Shown here: positions 28,382 to 36,637 of the stretch, one piece after another
Layout of the letters: every line of letters begins with the position of its first letter
Numbering within the stretch: the first letter of the stretch is position 1
Origin: a virus
DNA length: 47,256 nt
Virus record (IMG/VR): IMGVR_UViG_3300044712_000335
Coordinates: 1-47,256 of that record
Reading direction: 5' to 3' (one strand)
Notes under the pieces: model-generated
Seen by the model: the letters and a program-made list of their open reading frames with translations, nothing else
What the model was told of the DNA's origin: nothing
Database searches by the model: none
Position numbers and translations under genes: made by a program

Positions 28382-30300
28382 TGGCTGAAAGATTTGGCGA
28401 ACAGATATACGAGGATAAACTTCGGCAAAACAAGAATTACTTTGGTTATACGGAACTAATGACAGAAGAACAGCGTAAGCGTGGCAGATACTATGCACAG
28501 GCTTATTCAAGGCGTAGGGCAGAGGTTGATTCCATTTCAGATAAACTGTCATGGGATGAAATAGAACGTCTATATGCTTGCGATAGGATATCTAACAGCC
28601 AAGATTCAAGCTATCCTAATTCTTTTATTCCGCTATTGACACCTACTATCGAGGGGCAAGCGGCACACATGACTTCTGCTGATACGGAGTTTAACTTTGT
28701 ATCGGATAATCCTGCACATGAAATGTACATGAGCAAACTTGATGCGGCTGATTCGTACATGCGTAGGCAAGGTAAGTTCATGTTGCAGATGAAAGATTTC
28801 ATTCGTTCGTATCTATCACTAGGCGGTGCATGGCTTACTGTCGAATGGACAAAGGCTTATGGCAAGAACGCCGGAAAACCTGACGGCTATGCAAGAGCAA
28901 AGGTTATTCCGATAAGGGATATTCTTGTTGATGGTAGAATCAAGGATTTCAAGGATGTACAGGATGCTGAATATATCATTCACGAAATAGGATTTGTTCC
29001 TATCATTTGGGCAAGGGATGAATATGGCGATGAATACGCCGATGCCCTTATGACACATAATAGCCGATATCAGGGCGATATGCCTGATGTTAGCGAAGAT
29101 GATTCTGATTCATTCTTGCTTCTGCATATTTGGACAAGGGCAAATAAACAGGGAAATCTTCAACTTATCGAAATGGACGAAGCAGGTTTGATTCTGCGTG
29201 AATCCGATTCTAGCAAACCTTACTATGAGCAGGTAGACAATGAATATCCATTCGCTTTTGCAAGGGGTATGCCTGTTCCCGGCTCGTTCTATGGCTATGG
29301 CGATGGCAAGATTCTGTTACCCATGCAGAAAGTGGTAAACAATCTTTGCGATGAATTGGAACTTGCTTGCAGATTTTCTTCGCAGAGCAAACTGTTTGTC
29401 GATTCAAAAGCAGGATTATCCGATGTAAGCGAGATTGATTCTGACCCATCTAGGATTGTTATTGCAAGCAACCCATCACAGAATATTTGGCAGATGCAAT
29501 CCAAAGGCATCAATCCTGCTGTTCAGCAAATGATAGATTTCCTGCTTCGTGAAGCGCAACGTGCTACAAGGTTCAGCGATGTCATGACAGGAATGAAGCA
29601 AGCCGCTTCTACTACTGCTACCGCTACACAGAGCCAACAGATACAGGGAGCAGTTGGTATCTCTGATAAAAAAGCCGACATCATGGAAGTTATGAAATGG
29701 GCAAGGAAATATTGCATCAAGTTGGCTTTGGAAAAATGGACAGCACCGTTTTGGGCAAGGGTTGGCAATAACAAGTCTGCCGAAATGGTTGATATGCCTA
29801 TGGTATCCAAAGTTCCTGCATCATCGTTGCCGTCACCGGAAACTGTGCTTAACTTTATTGCAAAGAATCCGACAGCACCGAGAGCAAATATTCCTACCTA
29901 TGACTTGGTTGAAGATGATAATGGTGAACTTGTCATGGCTGACATTGATTTCGATGTCGATATTGCTATGGGAAGCGATATGCCACACGGCAAGAGCGAT
30001 ATGTACAACATCGTCCTGTCGCTGATGCAGATGCAGGTTATGGAGAATGGTGTTCCTAAACCGTTCATGTCTGCAAGCAAGGCAAGGGAACTTATCGAAC
30101 GCTATGTTGGTATCCCATTGTCGGACGAAGATGAGGAAACAGAATCAGAAAATGGTGGTGTTATGAATCAAGGCGTGAATCCTACATCACCTAATGGTGC
30201 TATTCAGATGCCACAAGGTTCACAGATGCCTACTCCGTCCGCATTAATGAATACAACCCCCGGTACAGGTGCTGTTGATAGACGAGGAATGGCATTGTAA
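28381..30300 (+). CDS. Portal protein (639 aa)
   Basis: A 639-residue protein directly behind the terminase. The N-terminal region (TPTIEGQAAHMTS) and the FAFARGMPVPGSFYGYGDGK and NNLCDELELACRFSSQSKL blocks are typical of the large podovirus-type portal family (related to P22/T7-like portals), which forms the ring where DNA enters and leaves the head. The C-terminal 60 residues are rich in Gly, Gln, Met and Pro. Ribosome site AGGAGAGAAAACTA. A strong terminator follows. Confidence 0.88.
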   Translation: MAERFGEQIYEDKLRQNKNYFGYTELMTEEQRKRGRYYAQAYSRRRAEVDSISDKLSWDEIERLYACDRISNSQDSSYPNSFIPLLTPTIEGQAAHMTSADTEFNFVSDNPAHEMYMSKLDAADSYMRRQGKFMLQMKDFIRSYLSLGGAWLTVEWTKAYGKNAGKPDGYARAKVIPIRDILVDGRIKDFKDVQDAEYIIHEIGFVPIIWARDEYGDEYADALMTHNSRYQGDMPDVSEDDSDSFLLLHIWTRANKQGNLQLIEMDEAGLILRESDSSKPYYEQVDNEYPFAFARGMPVPGSFYGYGDGKILLPMQKVVNNLCDELELACRFSSQSKLFVDSKAGLSDVSEIDSDPSRIVIASNPSQNIWQMQSKGINPAVQQMIDFLLREAQRATRFSDVMTGMKQAASTTATATQSQQIQGAVGISDKKADIMEVMKWARKYCIKLALEKWTAPFWARVGNNKSAEMVDMPMVSKVPASSLPSPETVLNFIAKNPTAPRANIPTYDLVEDDNGELVMADIDFDVDIAMGSDMPHGKSDMYNIVLSLMQMQVMENGVPKPFMSASKARELIERYVGIPLSDEDEETESENGGVMNQGVNPTSPNGAIQMPQGSQMPTPSALMNTTPGTGAVDRRGMAL

Positions 30301-30326
30301 TTACATCTTAATATTTGTTAAACATT

Positions 30327-30356
30327 AAAGGCAGTCATCCGTGGCTGTCTTTTTTG
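30327..30356 (+). terminator. Intrinsic terminator after portal
   Basis: AAGGCAGTC and GGCTGTCTT pair over nine positions (two G-U), around ATCCGT, followed by TTTTT. It ends the terminase-portal message and isolates the non-coding RNA unit. Confidence 0.85.
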
Positions 30357-30389
30357 ATATTATTTATCGATAATCGATATGTACAAGTG

Positions 30390-30398
30390 TGCTATAAT
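30390..30398 (+). promoter_or_regulatory. Extended -10 promoter of the large RNA
   Basis: TGCTATAAT, with a predicted start near 30404-30406. No -35 box is visible. Same nonamer as at 4955 and 17885. Confidence 0.55.
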
Positions 30399-30403
30399 GG
30401 TAG

Positions 30404-30912
30404 TAGGTGGATAGATAAAAAAGAATATCCACTCACCGCTTTCTCAAGGCGGTTTCGAATCTGCAATAGCAGTTGCAAATTCTTAGTGGATACTCCCCTA
30501 TATTGTACCACAAAGACAAAGAAAAGCAATTGTTAGCGCAGATTCCTCAATAGGGACTCTGTGCTTTTTGTAGTTATACAGATATTGCACAGACGGAGAA
30601 TGGATAAGTACAACGATATCTCCGTTATCAACAAATCTGGCGGTATGGCGAAGCCCATGTAGGAAGAATTCGCTCGGACAACAAGATTTATCTGTTTTTC
30701 TGTTGCCCGTGAAGCGAGTTCTAGTGATCGCTATACAAATTACTAGGGGAGGACGTTTCGGATGGGGCTTTCAAGTGGTGTGGACGAAACAACATCAATA
30801 CTTGAATGTAACGGATTGTGCGATAAAGCGACGGCGAAAGCGGTGCTAATGGCGCAAAGGTACTTCTTTCGAGGGGTACTTATGCTCAATTGCTCTGGCT
30901 CTACGGTGATAA
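30404..30912 (+). ncRNA. Large ornate structured RNA, ROOL/GOLLD-like candidate (about 510 nt)
   Basis: The region between portal and the next gene has no convincing frame but about twelve helices. In order: a three-way junction closed by 426-433/485-492 with arms 435-453 and 457-482; hairpin 535-565 (8+5 bp, CAAT loop); 593-599/619-625; a 17-bp arm 666-721; 722-728/739-745; a pseudoknot (755-760/785-790 crossing 770-776/800-806); 816-821/852-857 around a GAAA-capped hairpin; and an 8-bp hairpin with a UUCG loop (860-879). (Coordinates are 30,000 plus.) Size, structure and position in a Bacillota-type phage resemble the ROOL and GOLLD RNAs; class identity is inference. Confidence 0.8.
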
Positions 30913-30922
30913 CAATAAATTA

Positions 30923-30931
30923 TGATATAAT
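30923..30931 (+). promoter_or_regulatory. Extended -10 promoter of the head operon
   Basis: TGATATAAT, an extended -10 element, 35 bases before the start codon at 30966. No terminator was found between the large RNA and this gene, so read-through is also possible. Confidence 0.5.
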
Positions 30932-30965
30932 CGTAAATAAGATAACAATTAAGAAAGGACAACAA

Positions 30966-31571
30966 ATGCCGATAGAACCCGATGCTAAAACATATCAAGC
31001 ATTAGTAAACACAATGAAGCAAACTGACCCACATTCGCTTGGTGTACGCAACATGATAGAAAGCGTCTATCCTGCATTGGCTACCAAACTATTCAAGTCA
31101 ACCAAAACGATAATGAAGTTGGTTATGACAGGGCTGAACCCTATGGATGTTCTTGACTACCCTATTTGTAGCAAGTGCGAGGGATTGGCTTGGCTTGATG
31201 GCAAGGCTAGACGAGGAAAGAAATGGGTTGATGTTTGCCAATGCGATTGTGGCAGACGCACTATTGATCCACCTACATTCCGTGAATGGATTCGTGAAGA
31301 ATTGAAACGTAAAGCACCGCCAGATTTCATGGAAGAAGTGGCATATGTTACTGATGGCATAGCCATGCGAATGATGCGAAAAGCCATGATTCAATTCCAC
31401 AACGAAGCAGAAGCGAAAAGTGCAACGCGAAGCGGACAGATGGGAATTGTCATGCCTGATGGCTCTACCCATGTTCCTGAAAAAAATGTGGTAAAATTAG
31501 ATGAAGATGTTGCTGTACGAAGATTAGCGGAATTGAATATGATAGAAGCAGAGGATGATGACGATGTTTGA
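30966..31571 (+). CDS. Zinc-ribbon protein upstream of head genes (201 aa)
   Basis: A 201-residue protein. A basic helical start (PIEPDAKTYQALVNTMKQTD) is followed by a Cys cluster: ICSKCEGLAWLDGKARRG, then VDVCQCDCGRR, able to form a zinc ribbon. The C-terminus is acidic. The ATG at 30966 follows AAGAAAGGACAACAA; an upstream start at 30762 would run through the RNA element and has no ribosome site. Position before the scaffold suggests a late regulator or packaging factor. Confidence 0.65.
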   Translation: MPIEPDAKTYQALVNTMKQTDPHSLGVRNMIESVYPALATKLFKSTKTIMKLVMTGLNPMDVLDYPICSKCEGLAWLDGKARRGKKWVDVCQCDCGRRTIDPPTFREWIREELKRKAPPDFMEEVAYVTDGIAMRMMRKAMIQFHNEAEAKSATRSGQMGIVMPDGSTHVPEKNVVKLDEDVAVRRLAELNMIEAEDDDDV

Positions 31572-32208
31572 TACCAAAACAAATACCTTGTACCTACCGC
31601 ATGTTATGAATACCGATATCATTGATGGCGTGCAGAAAAACTACAACTGCATTAACGCAGGAATTGTCAAGGCAATCAAGCTAGGGTTTGACGATAATTG
31701 GTATGGTGGTGCTGTCAAGGTTCTCGGACTTGTCAAGGAATATGGATTTTTGGCTTGCCCTAAATCGACAGAACGACTTGGCAAGATTATGGGTTTCCTT
31801 ATTCCATCGACAGAACAGAAATACAAAAACATTGGTGCGGTTCTGACAGAAGATGGTAAACGTGTGTTCGCTGAATGGGCAAGTACTAACTTTCCTACCG
31901 CTACTATTCTTTGGGATGGTGTTCCCAATCCCAATGTAGATATAGCAAAAGAGAGATCAGAGCGAATGGAATTGATTCAGCAATTGCAGAAACTTGGCAA
32001 GGTTCAATCGCAGTACAGTAGCATCCCATTGGAAGAACTAAAAGATATTCTAAAATCCGCAATATTCGCAAAAGAAAATCCTGCGGAAGTGAAACCAAAC
32101 ATTGAAATTTCTAACGGTGTTAGTGACAGTGCTATTAAAAAAGGCGAACGTGGCGTTGTGAATCGTGGCAGAACAGCAGAATCAATGAACATGGTATCGG
32201 CTGAATAA
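31564..32208 (+). CDS. Unknown protein (214 aa), head operon
   Basis: A 214-residue protein. The N-terminus (MFDTKTNTLYLPHVMNTDII) and the glycine-containing middle (GFLIPSTEQKYKNIGAVLTE) suggest an alpha/beta fold; the C-terminus is a charged helix and a polar tail. It overlaps the zinc-ribbon gene by eight bases. Start 31564 is chosen for spacing from GAGG. It is followed by a terminator, so it is the last gene of this short unit. No family is recognised. Confidence 0.6.
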   Translation: MFDTKTNTLYLPHVMNTDIIDGVQKNYNCINAGIVKAIKLGFDDNWYGGAVKVLGLVKEYGFLACPKSTERLGKIMGFLIPSTEQKYKNIGAVLTEDGKRVFAEWASTNFPTATILWDGVPNPNVDIAKERSERMELIQQLQKLGKVQSQYSSIPLEELKDILKSAIFAKENPAEVKPNIEISNGVSDSAIKKGERGVVNRGRTAESMNMVSAE

Positions 32209-32258
32209 CACAAATTAGTGTACCCCATTTGACACAACCCAATATACTTATTAGTGAA

Positions 32259-32289
32259 GCATTATCAGAATATGGTAATGCTTTTTCTA
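32259..32289 (+). terminator. Intrinsic terminator
   Basis: AAGCATTA and TAATGCTT form a perfect 8-bp stem, followed by TTTTTC. The gap 32209-32357 holds nothing else certain; a weak promoter-like TTGCAT...CATTAT lies at about 32293. Confidence 0.85.
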
Positions 32290-32357
32290 CGCTTGCATGG
32301 TGCGGAAATACCATGACATTATGAGTAGGCAACACTCTGATTTGCGAGGGAACTGAC

Positions 32358-33218
32358 ATGGAGAAACTTGACAAAGCACCAGTGGATTTCAATGTTCTAT
32401 CCAAAATCTTCGCTGAAGCCGGTAGTCCAATGACGGAATCTGAAATAGCATATGCGAAACAGAGCAACATGCTAAAAGAACCGGAAGTGGAGCAGGCGCA
32501 GGAAGATGGAACAGAAGATATCACTGATACCGACAATGCTGACGATGTGGGAGAAACCGCCACTGATACCGCAGGTGCGGATATCGTGGAAGAAGATGAG
32601 GAACAGAGTACAGAAGATGTTCCTACAAAGACGGATTCCAAAACACTAAGCAAAGCGGACAAGAAAATCATAGCCATGAAGAACGCTATGAAAGAGAAAA
32701 ATGCTGAACTTGAAGAAGTCAGGCGAAAACTCTCCGAATACGAAAGCAAAAAACAGTTGGTGGAATTTGAAGAGGAATACGGCAAGACACTCGATGCCGA
32801 TACCGCATCCGTCATGGCAAAATCTAGGCTAGCACTCGAACAGCAGAATAGGCAATTGGAACTTCTTAATTTCAAGATCGACAATGCCAATGTCCTGCGA
32901 CAGTACAACGTAATGGAGGAAGCGCAGTCCATCATGGAGAAATCCAAAGCCGCAAGTATGACCGCTGAACAGTATTGCAGGGGCATCTACGGTGACACAG
33001 AACCATTGGACGTTAAGCGTAGCAAAGCAGGTGTCAAAGGACAGTTGCCCTCCACAACGAATAAAGCGGATTATGCCGTTGCCAATGCTAATTCAAATTC
33101 CATCACTAAAGCCAATTCCAAATTGTCCGATCAGGAACGCACACTTGCTAGACGATTGGAAGAATTGGGATTTGCACCAAAACCAGACGAAATCAAAAAT
33201 GTCCGCAAAGGACTATAA
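32358..33218 (+). CDS. Scaffolding protein
   Basis: A 286-residue protein directly upstream of the capsid genes. It is highly acidic in the first third (DITDTDNADDVGETATDTAG) and has a long coiled coil in the middle (KNAEL, EEVRRKLSEYESKKQLVEFE). The basic C-terminus (LARRLEELGFAPKPDEIKNV) is typical of the capsid-binding end of scaffolds. It should direct head assembly and leave or be degraded. Ribosome site GAGGGAACTGAC. Confidence 0.8.
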   Translation: MEKLDKAPVDFNVLSKIFAEAGSPMTESEIAYAKQSNMLKEPEVEQAQEDGTEDITDTDNADDVGETATDTAGADIVEEDEEQSTEDVPTKTDSKTLSKADKKIIAMKNAMKEKNAELEEVRRKLSEYESKKQLVEFEEEYGKTLDADTASVMAKSRLALEQQNRQLELLNFKIDNANVLRQYNVMEEAQSIMEKSKAASMTAEQYCRGIYGDTEPLDVKRSKAGVKGQLPSTTNKADYAVANANSNSITKANSKLSDQERTLARRLEELGFAPKPDEIKNVRKGL

Positions 33219-33238
33219 CAGAAAGGAATTAAAATACT

Positions 33239-33652
33239 ATGTTTGAACTTGTTTCCCCCGGTGGATACCCCCTTATCAAAATGATTGCCGCTTCTGGTGG
33301 AGTTTACAAAGGACAGCTTGTTAAGTTGGTTAGTGCCGAGTGCGCCCCTATTACTGCCGCTGTTGCCACACAGATTATCGTTGGACTTTGCCTTGAAGAT
33401 GCAGATGCAGGCGAAGTTGCTACCATCGCACAGGTTGACGGACAGAAACTTCGTATCCCCATGTATGGTTCGTCTAGCAAGAAAACCATCGCCGCCGCTG
33501 ACTATGGCAAACAGTTCGATATCAATGTTGCCACAAACGAAATGACCATTGACCTTGACGATACCACGAATGGTTTCCTGTTTGTTGTCGATGTTGACCC
33601 TGTCAACCTCACCTGTGACGTTATCGTTTCCAAAGCCGTTCTCCTGCTCTGA
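33239..33652 (+). CDS. Head decoration/capsid-associated protein (137 aa)
   Basis: A 137-residue beta-rich protein (FELVSPGGYPLIKMIAASGG, then QLVKLVSAECAPITAAVATQ). This layout, small beta protein between scaffold and major capsid, is that of phage decoration or stabilising proteins (DUF2190-like). The start is the ATG at 33239. It has a high alanine/valine content as in cage-stabilising proteins. Role inferred from position and fold style. Confidence 0.7.
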   Translation: MFELVSPGGYPLIKMIAASGGVYKGQLVKLVSAECAPITAAVATQIIVGLCLEDADAGEVATIAQVDGQKLRIPMYGSSSKKTIAAADYGKQFDINVATNEMTIDLDDTTNGFLFVVDVDPVNLTCDVIVSKAVLLL

Positions 33653-33687
33653 TTAAACCCTCAAATAACGAAAGGAAGTAAAATAAT

Positions 33688-34608
33688 ATGGCTGGCACTC
33701 GCACTTCTGACATTGATGCCCTTATCGTTGCCGGAATCGACATGATCTTTAACCGTAACCTCCAGAACGAAACCCGTATGTATTACCCCGAAATCTGCCG
33801 TGAAGTCACACAGCCCAAGCCTACCGGTATCTATCAGACCGTTGGCGCACTCGGTGGGGCGTATGTGAAACCTGAAGGTGATAGCTTCACCTATGAATCC
33901 ATCCGTGACTACAACCAGACAACCATCACTTCACAGACGATTGGTAAAGGCGTTGCCGCTTCTTTCGAAGCACTCACCAATGACCAGTATGGCGTTACAC
34001 AGCAGACGTTCGGCGCACCTCTTACGACTACGCTTGTGAAAAAGCGTGAGCGTTATGTTGCCGATGCTTACAATCATGCTTTCGCTACGACTGGCGCAGA
34101 CGGTGTTTATCAGCTTTCCGCTTCTCATCCCCTTGAGAACTCCGCTTCGCTGAATGACAACCTTGCCACTGGTGCTATCACTGTTGAAAACATCAAAACC
34201 GCTCTTAACAAATTCAACTTCATCTATGACATGGCGGGCGAGTTCTTCGATACTTCTGCTACGCATCTTCTGATTCATCCCAACAAACTGTTCACCGTCA
34301 AAGAACTGCTTGAATCCCAGTTGCTTGCATTTGAACTGTCCAACACGAAGAACAGCCTGATGGATACCCCTCTCCGTATCGTTGTTGACAAGTACCTCGA
34401 TTACACCGTTGCTACTGGTGTTTCGCCGTGGTTCTTGCTTGACAGAACGATTACCGATGCAGGCGTGTTCTTCCAGCGTCAGACTGCTCCGAAGATGGAC
34501 TTGTGGTGGAACGAAGATACCCTCGAATATCGTGGTGCTTGTTATGAGCGTTACGGCGTGGGGATTGTCGCGCCAGGATATGGCATTATAGGCAGTTTGG
34601 GAACCTGA
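33688..34608 (+). CDS. Major capsid protein
   Basis: A 306-residue protein in the position of the major capsid protein, between decoration protein and tail genes. The blocks DALIVAGIDMIFNRNLQNET, FTYESIRDYNQTTITSQTI, GVAASFEALTND and LLESQLLAFELSNTKN give the N-arm, E-loop-like and P-domain features of the HK97 fold; codon use is strongly biased, as in highly expressed capsid genes. It should form the hexamer/pentamer shell. Ribosome site GAAAGGAAGTAAAAT. Confidence 0.88.
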   Translation: MAGTRTSDIDALIVAGIDMIFNRNLQNETRMYYPEICREVTQPKPTGIYQTVGALGGAYVKPEGDSFTYESIRDYNQTTITSQTIGKGVAASFEALTNDQYGVTQQTFGAPLTTTLVKKRERYVADAYNHAFATTGADGVYQLSASHPLENSASLNDNLATGAITVENIKTALNKFNFIYDMAGEFFDTSATHLLIHPNKLFTVKELLESQLLAFELSNTKNSLMDTPLRIVVDKYLDYTVATGVSPWFLLDRTITDAGVFFQRQTAPKMDLWWNEDTLEYRGACYERYGVGIVAPGYGIIGSLGT

Positions 34609-34629
34609 TTTCTTTAATCTTTGTGCAAC

Positions 34630-34658
34630 TTGACAATAGAATAAAGATGTGGTACAAT
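34630..34658 (+). promoter_or_regulatory. Sigma-A-type promoter before HNH gene
   Basis: TTGACA (34630-34635), a 17-base spacer and TACAAT (34653-34658), with GTGG before the -10. The leader that follows (34665-34757) has short hairpins (GCAAAG/CTTTGC; GGGAA/TTCCC; CCCAA/TTGGG) that may slow translation of the HNH gene. Confidence 0.75.
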
Positions 34659-34757
34659 TATTGTGGGCTAGGCAAAGACTAATTACCTTTGCTGAAAAGG
34701 GAATTCTCCCATTCCCCTGCCCCAATAAAACCCTTGGGAGATCATGTGGGAGAGTGT

Positions 34758-35420
34758 ATGAATTATTTTACTTGTACTGAATGCGGAAAAACTTTGCCTG
34801 AAACTAGCGAATACTTTCCAATGGATTTGCGTAGAAGTTGCAAAAACTCAACCAAATGTCTTAATTGTTTTAACGCCGATTGCCGTAAAAAATATGCTGA
34901 AACAAGATACAAACAATCTAAGCAGTATCGAGAATCGCATGCGGAAGAATTGGCAATAAAGAAAAAACAATATTATGAAGCAAATAAGGAAAAGGTTTTA
35001 CAACAACACAAGGAATACTACAAAAATCATTTGGAAGATTGGCGAAATAACAGCAAAGAATGGCGAAAAAACAACCCCGAAGCACTTAGAAAGCATACAC
35101 GTCTTAGATATGAACGTCACAAAGAACACATGCTGTCTGTTTCAAAAAACTGGAAAGATAATAACAAAGATAAAGTTATTATTCAAGATCAAAGGCGAGA
35201 AGCAAAAAAGAGATCACTTCCTGCAACTCTTACAGTTAAACAGTGGCATGAAATCGTAAATGCTTTTGACGGAAAATGCGCTTACTGCGGTGAAGAAAAA
35301 CCATTGACGCAAGACCACTTCATTCCGGTTTCGAAGAACGGTGGATACACAAAAGAAAATATTATTCCATCTTGCTTGTCATGTAATTGCAGTAAGATAG
35401 ATAAAGATTTTCAAGAGTAG
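34758..35420 (+). CDS. HNH endonuclease with in-frame amber stop near its end (220 aa)
   Basis: A 220-residue protein: zinc-finger start (FTCTECGKTLPETSEYF, CLNCFNADCRKKY), a long charged helix, and an HNH core (CAYCGEEKPLTQDHFIPVSK, NIIPSCLSCNCSKIDKDFQE). It ends at TAG (35418-35420), but the frame continues without break for 25 more codons (YPTYRFYSKEREEKIISYLE) to another TAG at 35496. The tail is the usual end of this HNH family, often with Trp where TAG is, so a Trp-to-amber change is likely. It lies between the capsid gene and the next structural gene, a common homing site. Confidence 0.85.
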   Translation: MNYFTCTECGKTLPETSEYFPMDLRRSCKNSTKCLNCFNADCRKKYAETRYKQSKQYRESHAEELAIKKKQYYEANKEKVLQQHKEYYKNHLEDWRNNSKEWRKNNPEALRKHTRLRYERHKEHMLSVSKNWKDNNKDKVIIQDQRREAKKRSLPATLTVKQWHEIVNAFDGKCAYCGEEKPLTQDHFIPVSKNGGYTKENIIPSCLSCNCSKIDKDFQE

Positions 35421-35542
35421 TATCCAACATATCGTTTTTATTCTAAAGAGCGAGAAGAAAAGATTATCTCGTATCTTGAAGAAAGTATCATTCATTAGTC
35501 ACAAGATAAAACTTGTGGACACGCCAGAAAGGTGTAATTAAA

Positions 35543-36235
35543 ATGAGCGCATCTATCACAAAACTTCCTGCAAATGATGTCTATGTCGGTTCAGTAAAGG
35601 TTATTGATTCTACTGGTGCTATTGGTGGTACTTCCGGTGGTATGCTTACAGGCGTTACTTCTGGCACTACGCTTATTGCACAGAAATTTGCACCTACTGC
35701 TTCTGCTACTACTGCTAGTATCAACTACCATAAACTGTTTGCTATTGGCGATATTACAGGAACTACGGCTTATGGATTTGGTGACCCTGCGAAACCGACA
35801 ACTGGTATCATGGGTTCATTCGGACGTACCGCTGTTGCTACCGGAACACAGACTGATACCGGACTTGATATTCGTGTTATCAACAAAGTAACGAATACTG
35901 GCGTTAATGCGATTCAGGGTGCTTACATCAAAGCGAAGAACTACTCCACTGGTACTGTTGGTTCAATGATTGGCTTGTTTGTCGAAGTTGCCGCAGAGGG
36001 TACTGTTACGAATGGTGCTACTGCTATCAAAATTGGTTGCGATGGAACTACGCTTAAACAGGACATCATGTTCTCAAATGGACTAGGTTTCTTCACATCT
36101 ACCGAAGCTATTACCGCTAACAGCACATTAACTTCACTTCCTGCCGGTTCTATTGGTATCACCTCGAACGGCACAGGTGTTGGGCATCTGTTCGTTTCTG
36201 ATGGTACGAAATGGCAATACGCCGCCGTAGCATAA
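35543..36235 (+). CDS. Structural (head/fibre-like) protein (230 aa)
   Basis: A 230-residue Thr/Ser/Gly-rich, beta-type protein (GAIGGTSGGMLTGVTSGTTL, TGVNAIQGAYIKAKNYSTGT), beginning MSASITKLPANDVYVGSVKV. The style, no charged helices and regular short strands, is that of phage head-fibre or decoration proteins and of beta-prism/helix fibres. Ribosome site AAAGGTG. It directly follows the HNH gene. A receptor-binding or head-spike role is inferred. Confidence 0.65.
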   Translation: MSASITKLPANDVYVGSVKVIDSTGAIGGTSGGMLTGVTSGTTLIAQKFAPTASATTASINYHKLFAIGDITGTTAYGFGDPAKPTTGIMGSFGRTAVATGTQTDTGLDIRVINKVTNTGVNAIQGAYIKAKNYSTGTVGSMIGLFVEVAAEGTVTNGATAIKIGCDGTTLKQDIMFSNGLGFFTSTEAITANSTLTSLPAGSIGITSNGTGVGHLFVSDGTKWQYAAVA

Positions 36236-36289
36236 CCGTACATTCACGCTTATTTCATCAATGATATAAGCGCAATAGTACACTAAATT

Positions 36290-36336
36290 ATAGGCTTTTT
36301 CTATGCTGTATAATAGTAGAAGAAGCCTATTTTTTA
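36290..36336 (+). terminator. Intrinsic terminator
   Basis: ATAGGCTT (36290-36297) pairs with AAGCCTAT (36323-36330), followed by TTTTTT. A further hairpin (CGCTTAT/ATAAGCG) is just upstream. Confidence 0.8.
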
Positions 36337-36358
36337 TGTAAACATAAGGAGAATAAAG

Positions 36359-36634
36359 ATGAACGGAACAAGAACATATTTTAGAAAACCTTATTCTTGG
36401 CTTGGTGTTACTGCTATTGATGCTTCTGCTGATAGTATTGCTGTTGGTGGAAAGGATATTCGATTCAAGGCTGTTAGTGGAAACATTTGGGTGAACGCAA
36501 AAACTACTGCTGTTGCCAATGCAACTGCGTATCTAATGGCTGTTGGCGAAATTCTTGAATTTGCAGGATGCACTACACTATCCATTATTTCCGATGGTAG
36601 TGGCGGTACATACGAATACATCCTTTGGGAGTAA
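36359..36634 (+). CDS. Small structural protein (91 aa)
   Basis: A 91-residue Ala/Ser/Val-rich beta protein (NGTRTYFRKPYSWLGVTAID at its start, AVGEILEFAGCTTLSIISDG near its end). Regular strands and no charge clusters suggest a head decoration or fibre component. Ribosome site AAGGAGAATAAAG. It is followed by the lysin gene after a 3-base gap. The role is inferred from its neighbours. Confidence 0.6.
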   Translation: MNGTRTYFRKPYSWLGVTAIDASADSIAVGGKDIRFKAVSGNIWVNAKTTAVANATAYLMAVGEILEFAGCTTLSIISDGSGGTYEYILWE

Positions 36635-36637
36635 GCA

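Noticed and set aside
30446-30470. tRNA-like TTTCGAATC segment
   Set aside because: No acceptor stem, anticodon arm or D arm fits around it; it belongs to the three-way junction.
30535-30569. Hairpin plus TTTTT as a simple terminator ending the RNA
   Set aside because: Not excluded, but strong structure continues on both sides; it is treated as part of the larger RNA and possibly as a switch.
30404-30912. Group I or group II intron, tmRNA or RNase P RNA
   Set aside because: The conserved core sequences of these RNAs are not seen, and the flanking genes are complete and not split.
30762-30965. Upstream extension of the 30966 gene
   Set aside because: It would translate through the stable helices of the RNA element, has no ribosome site, and its codon use differs from the rest of the gene.
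32135-32986. Long minus-strand frame (283 codons) opposite the scaffold gene
   Set aside because: Ser/Leu-rich shadow of the coding strand; the scaffold frame has the ribosome site and expected features.
33931-34725. Long minus-strand frame (264 codons) opposite the capsid gene
   Set aside because: Shadow caused by the strong codon bias of the capsid gene.
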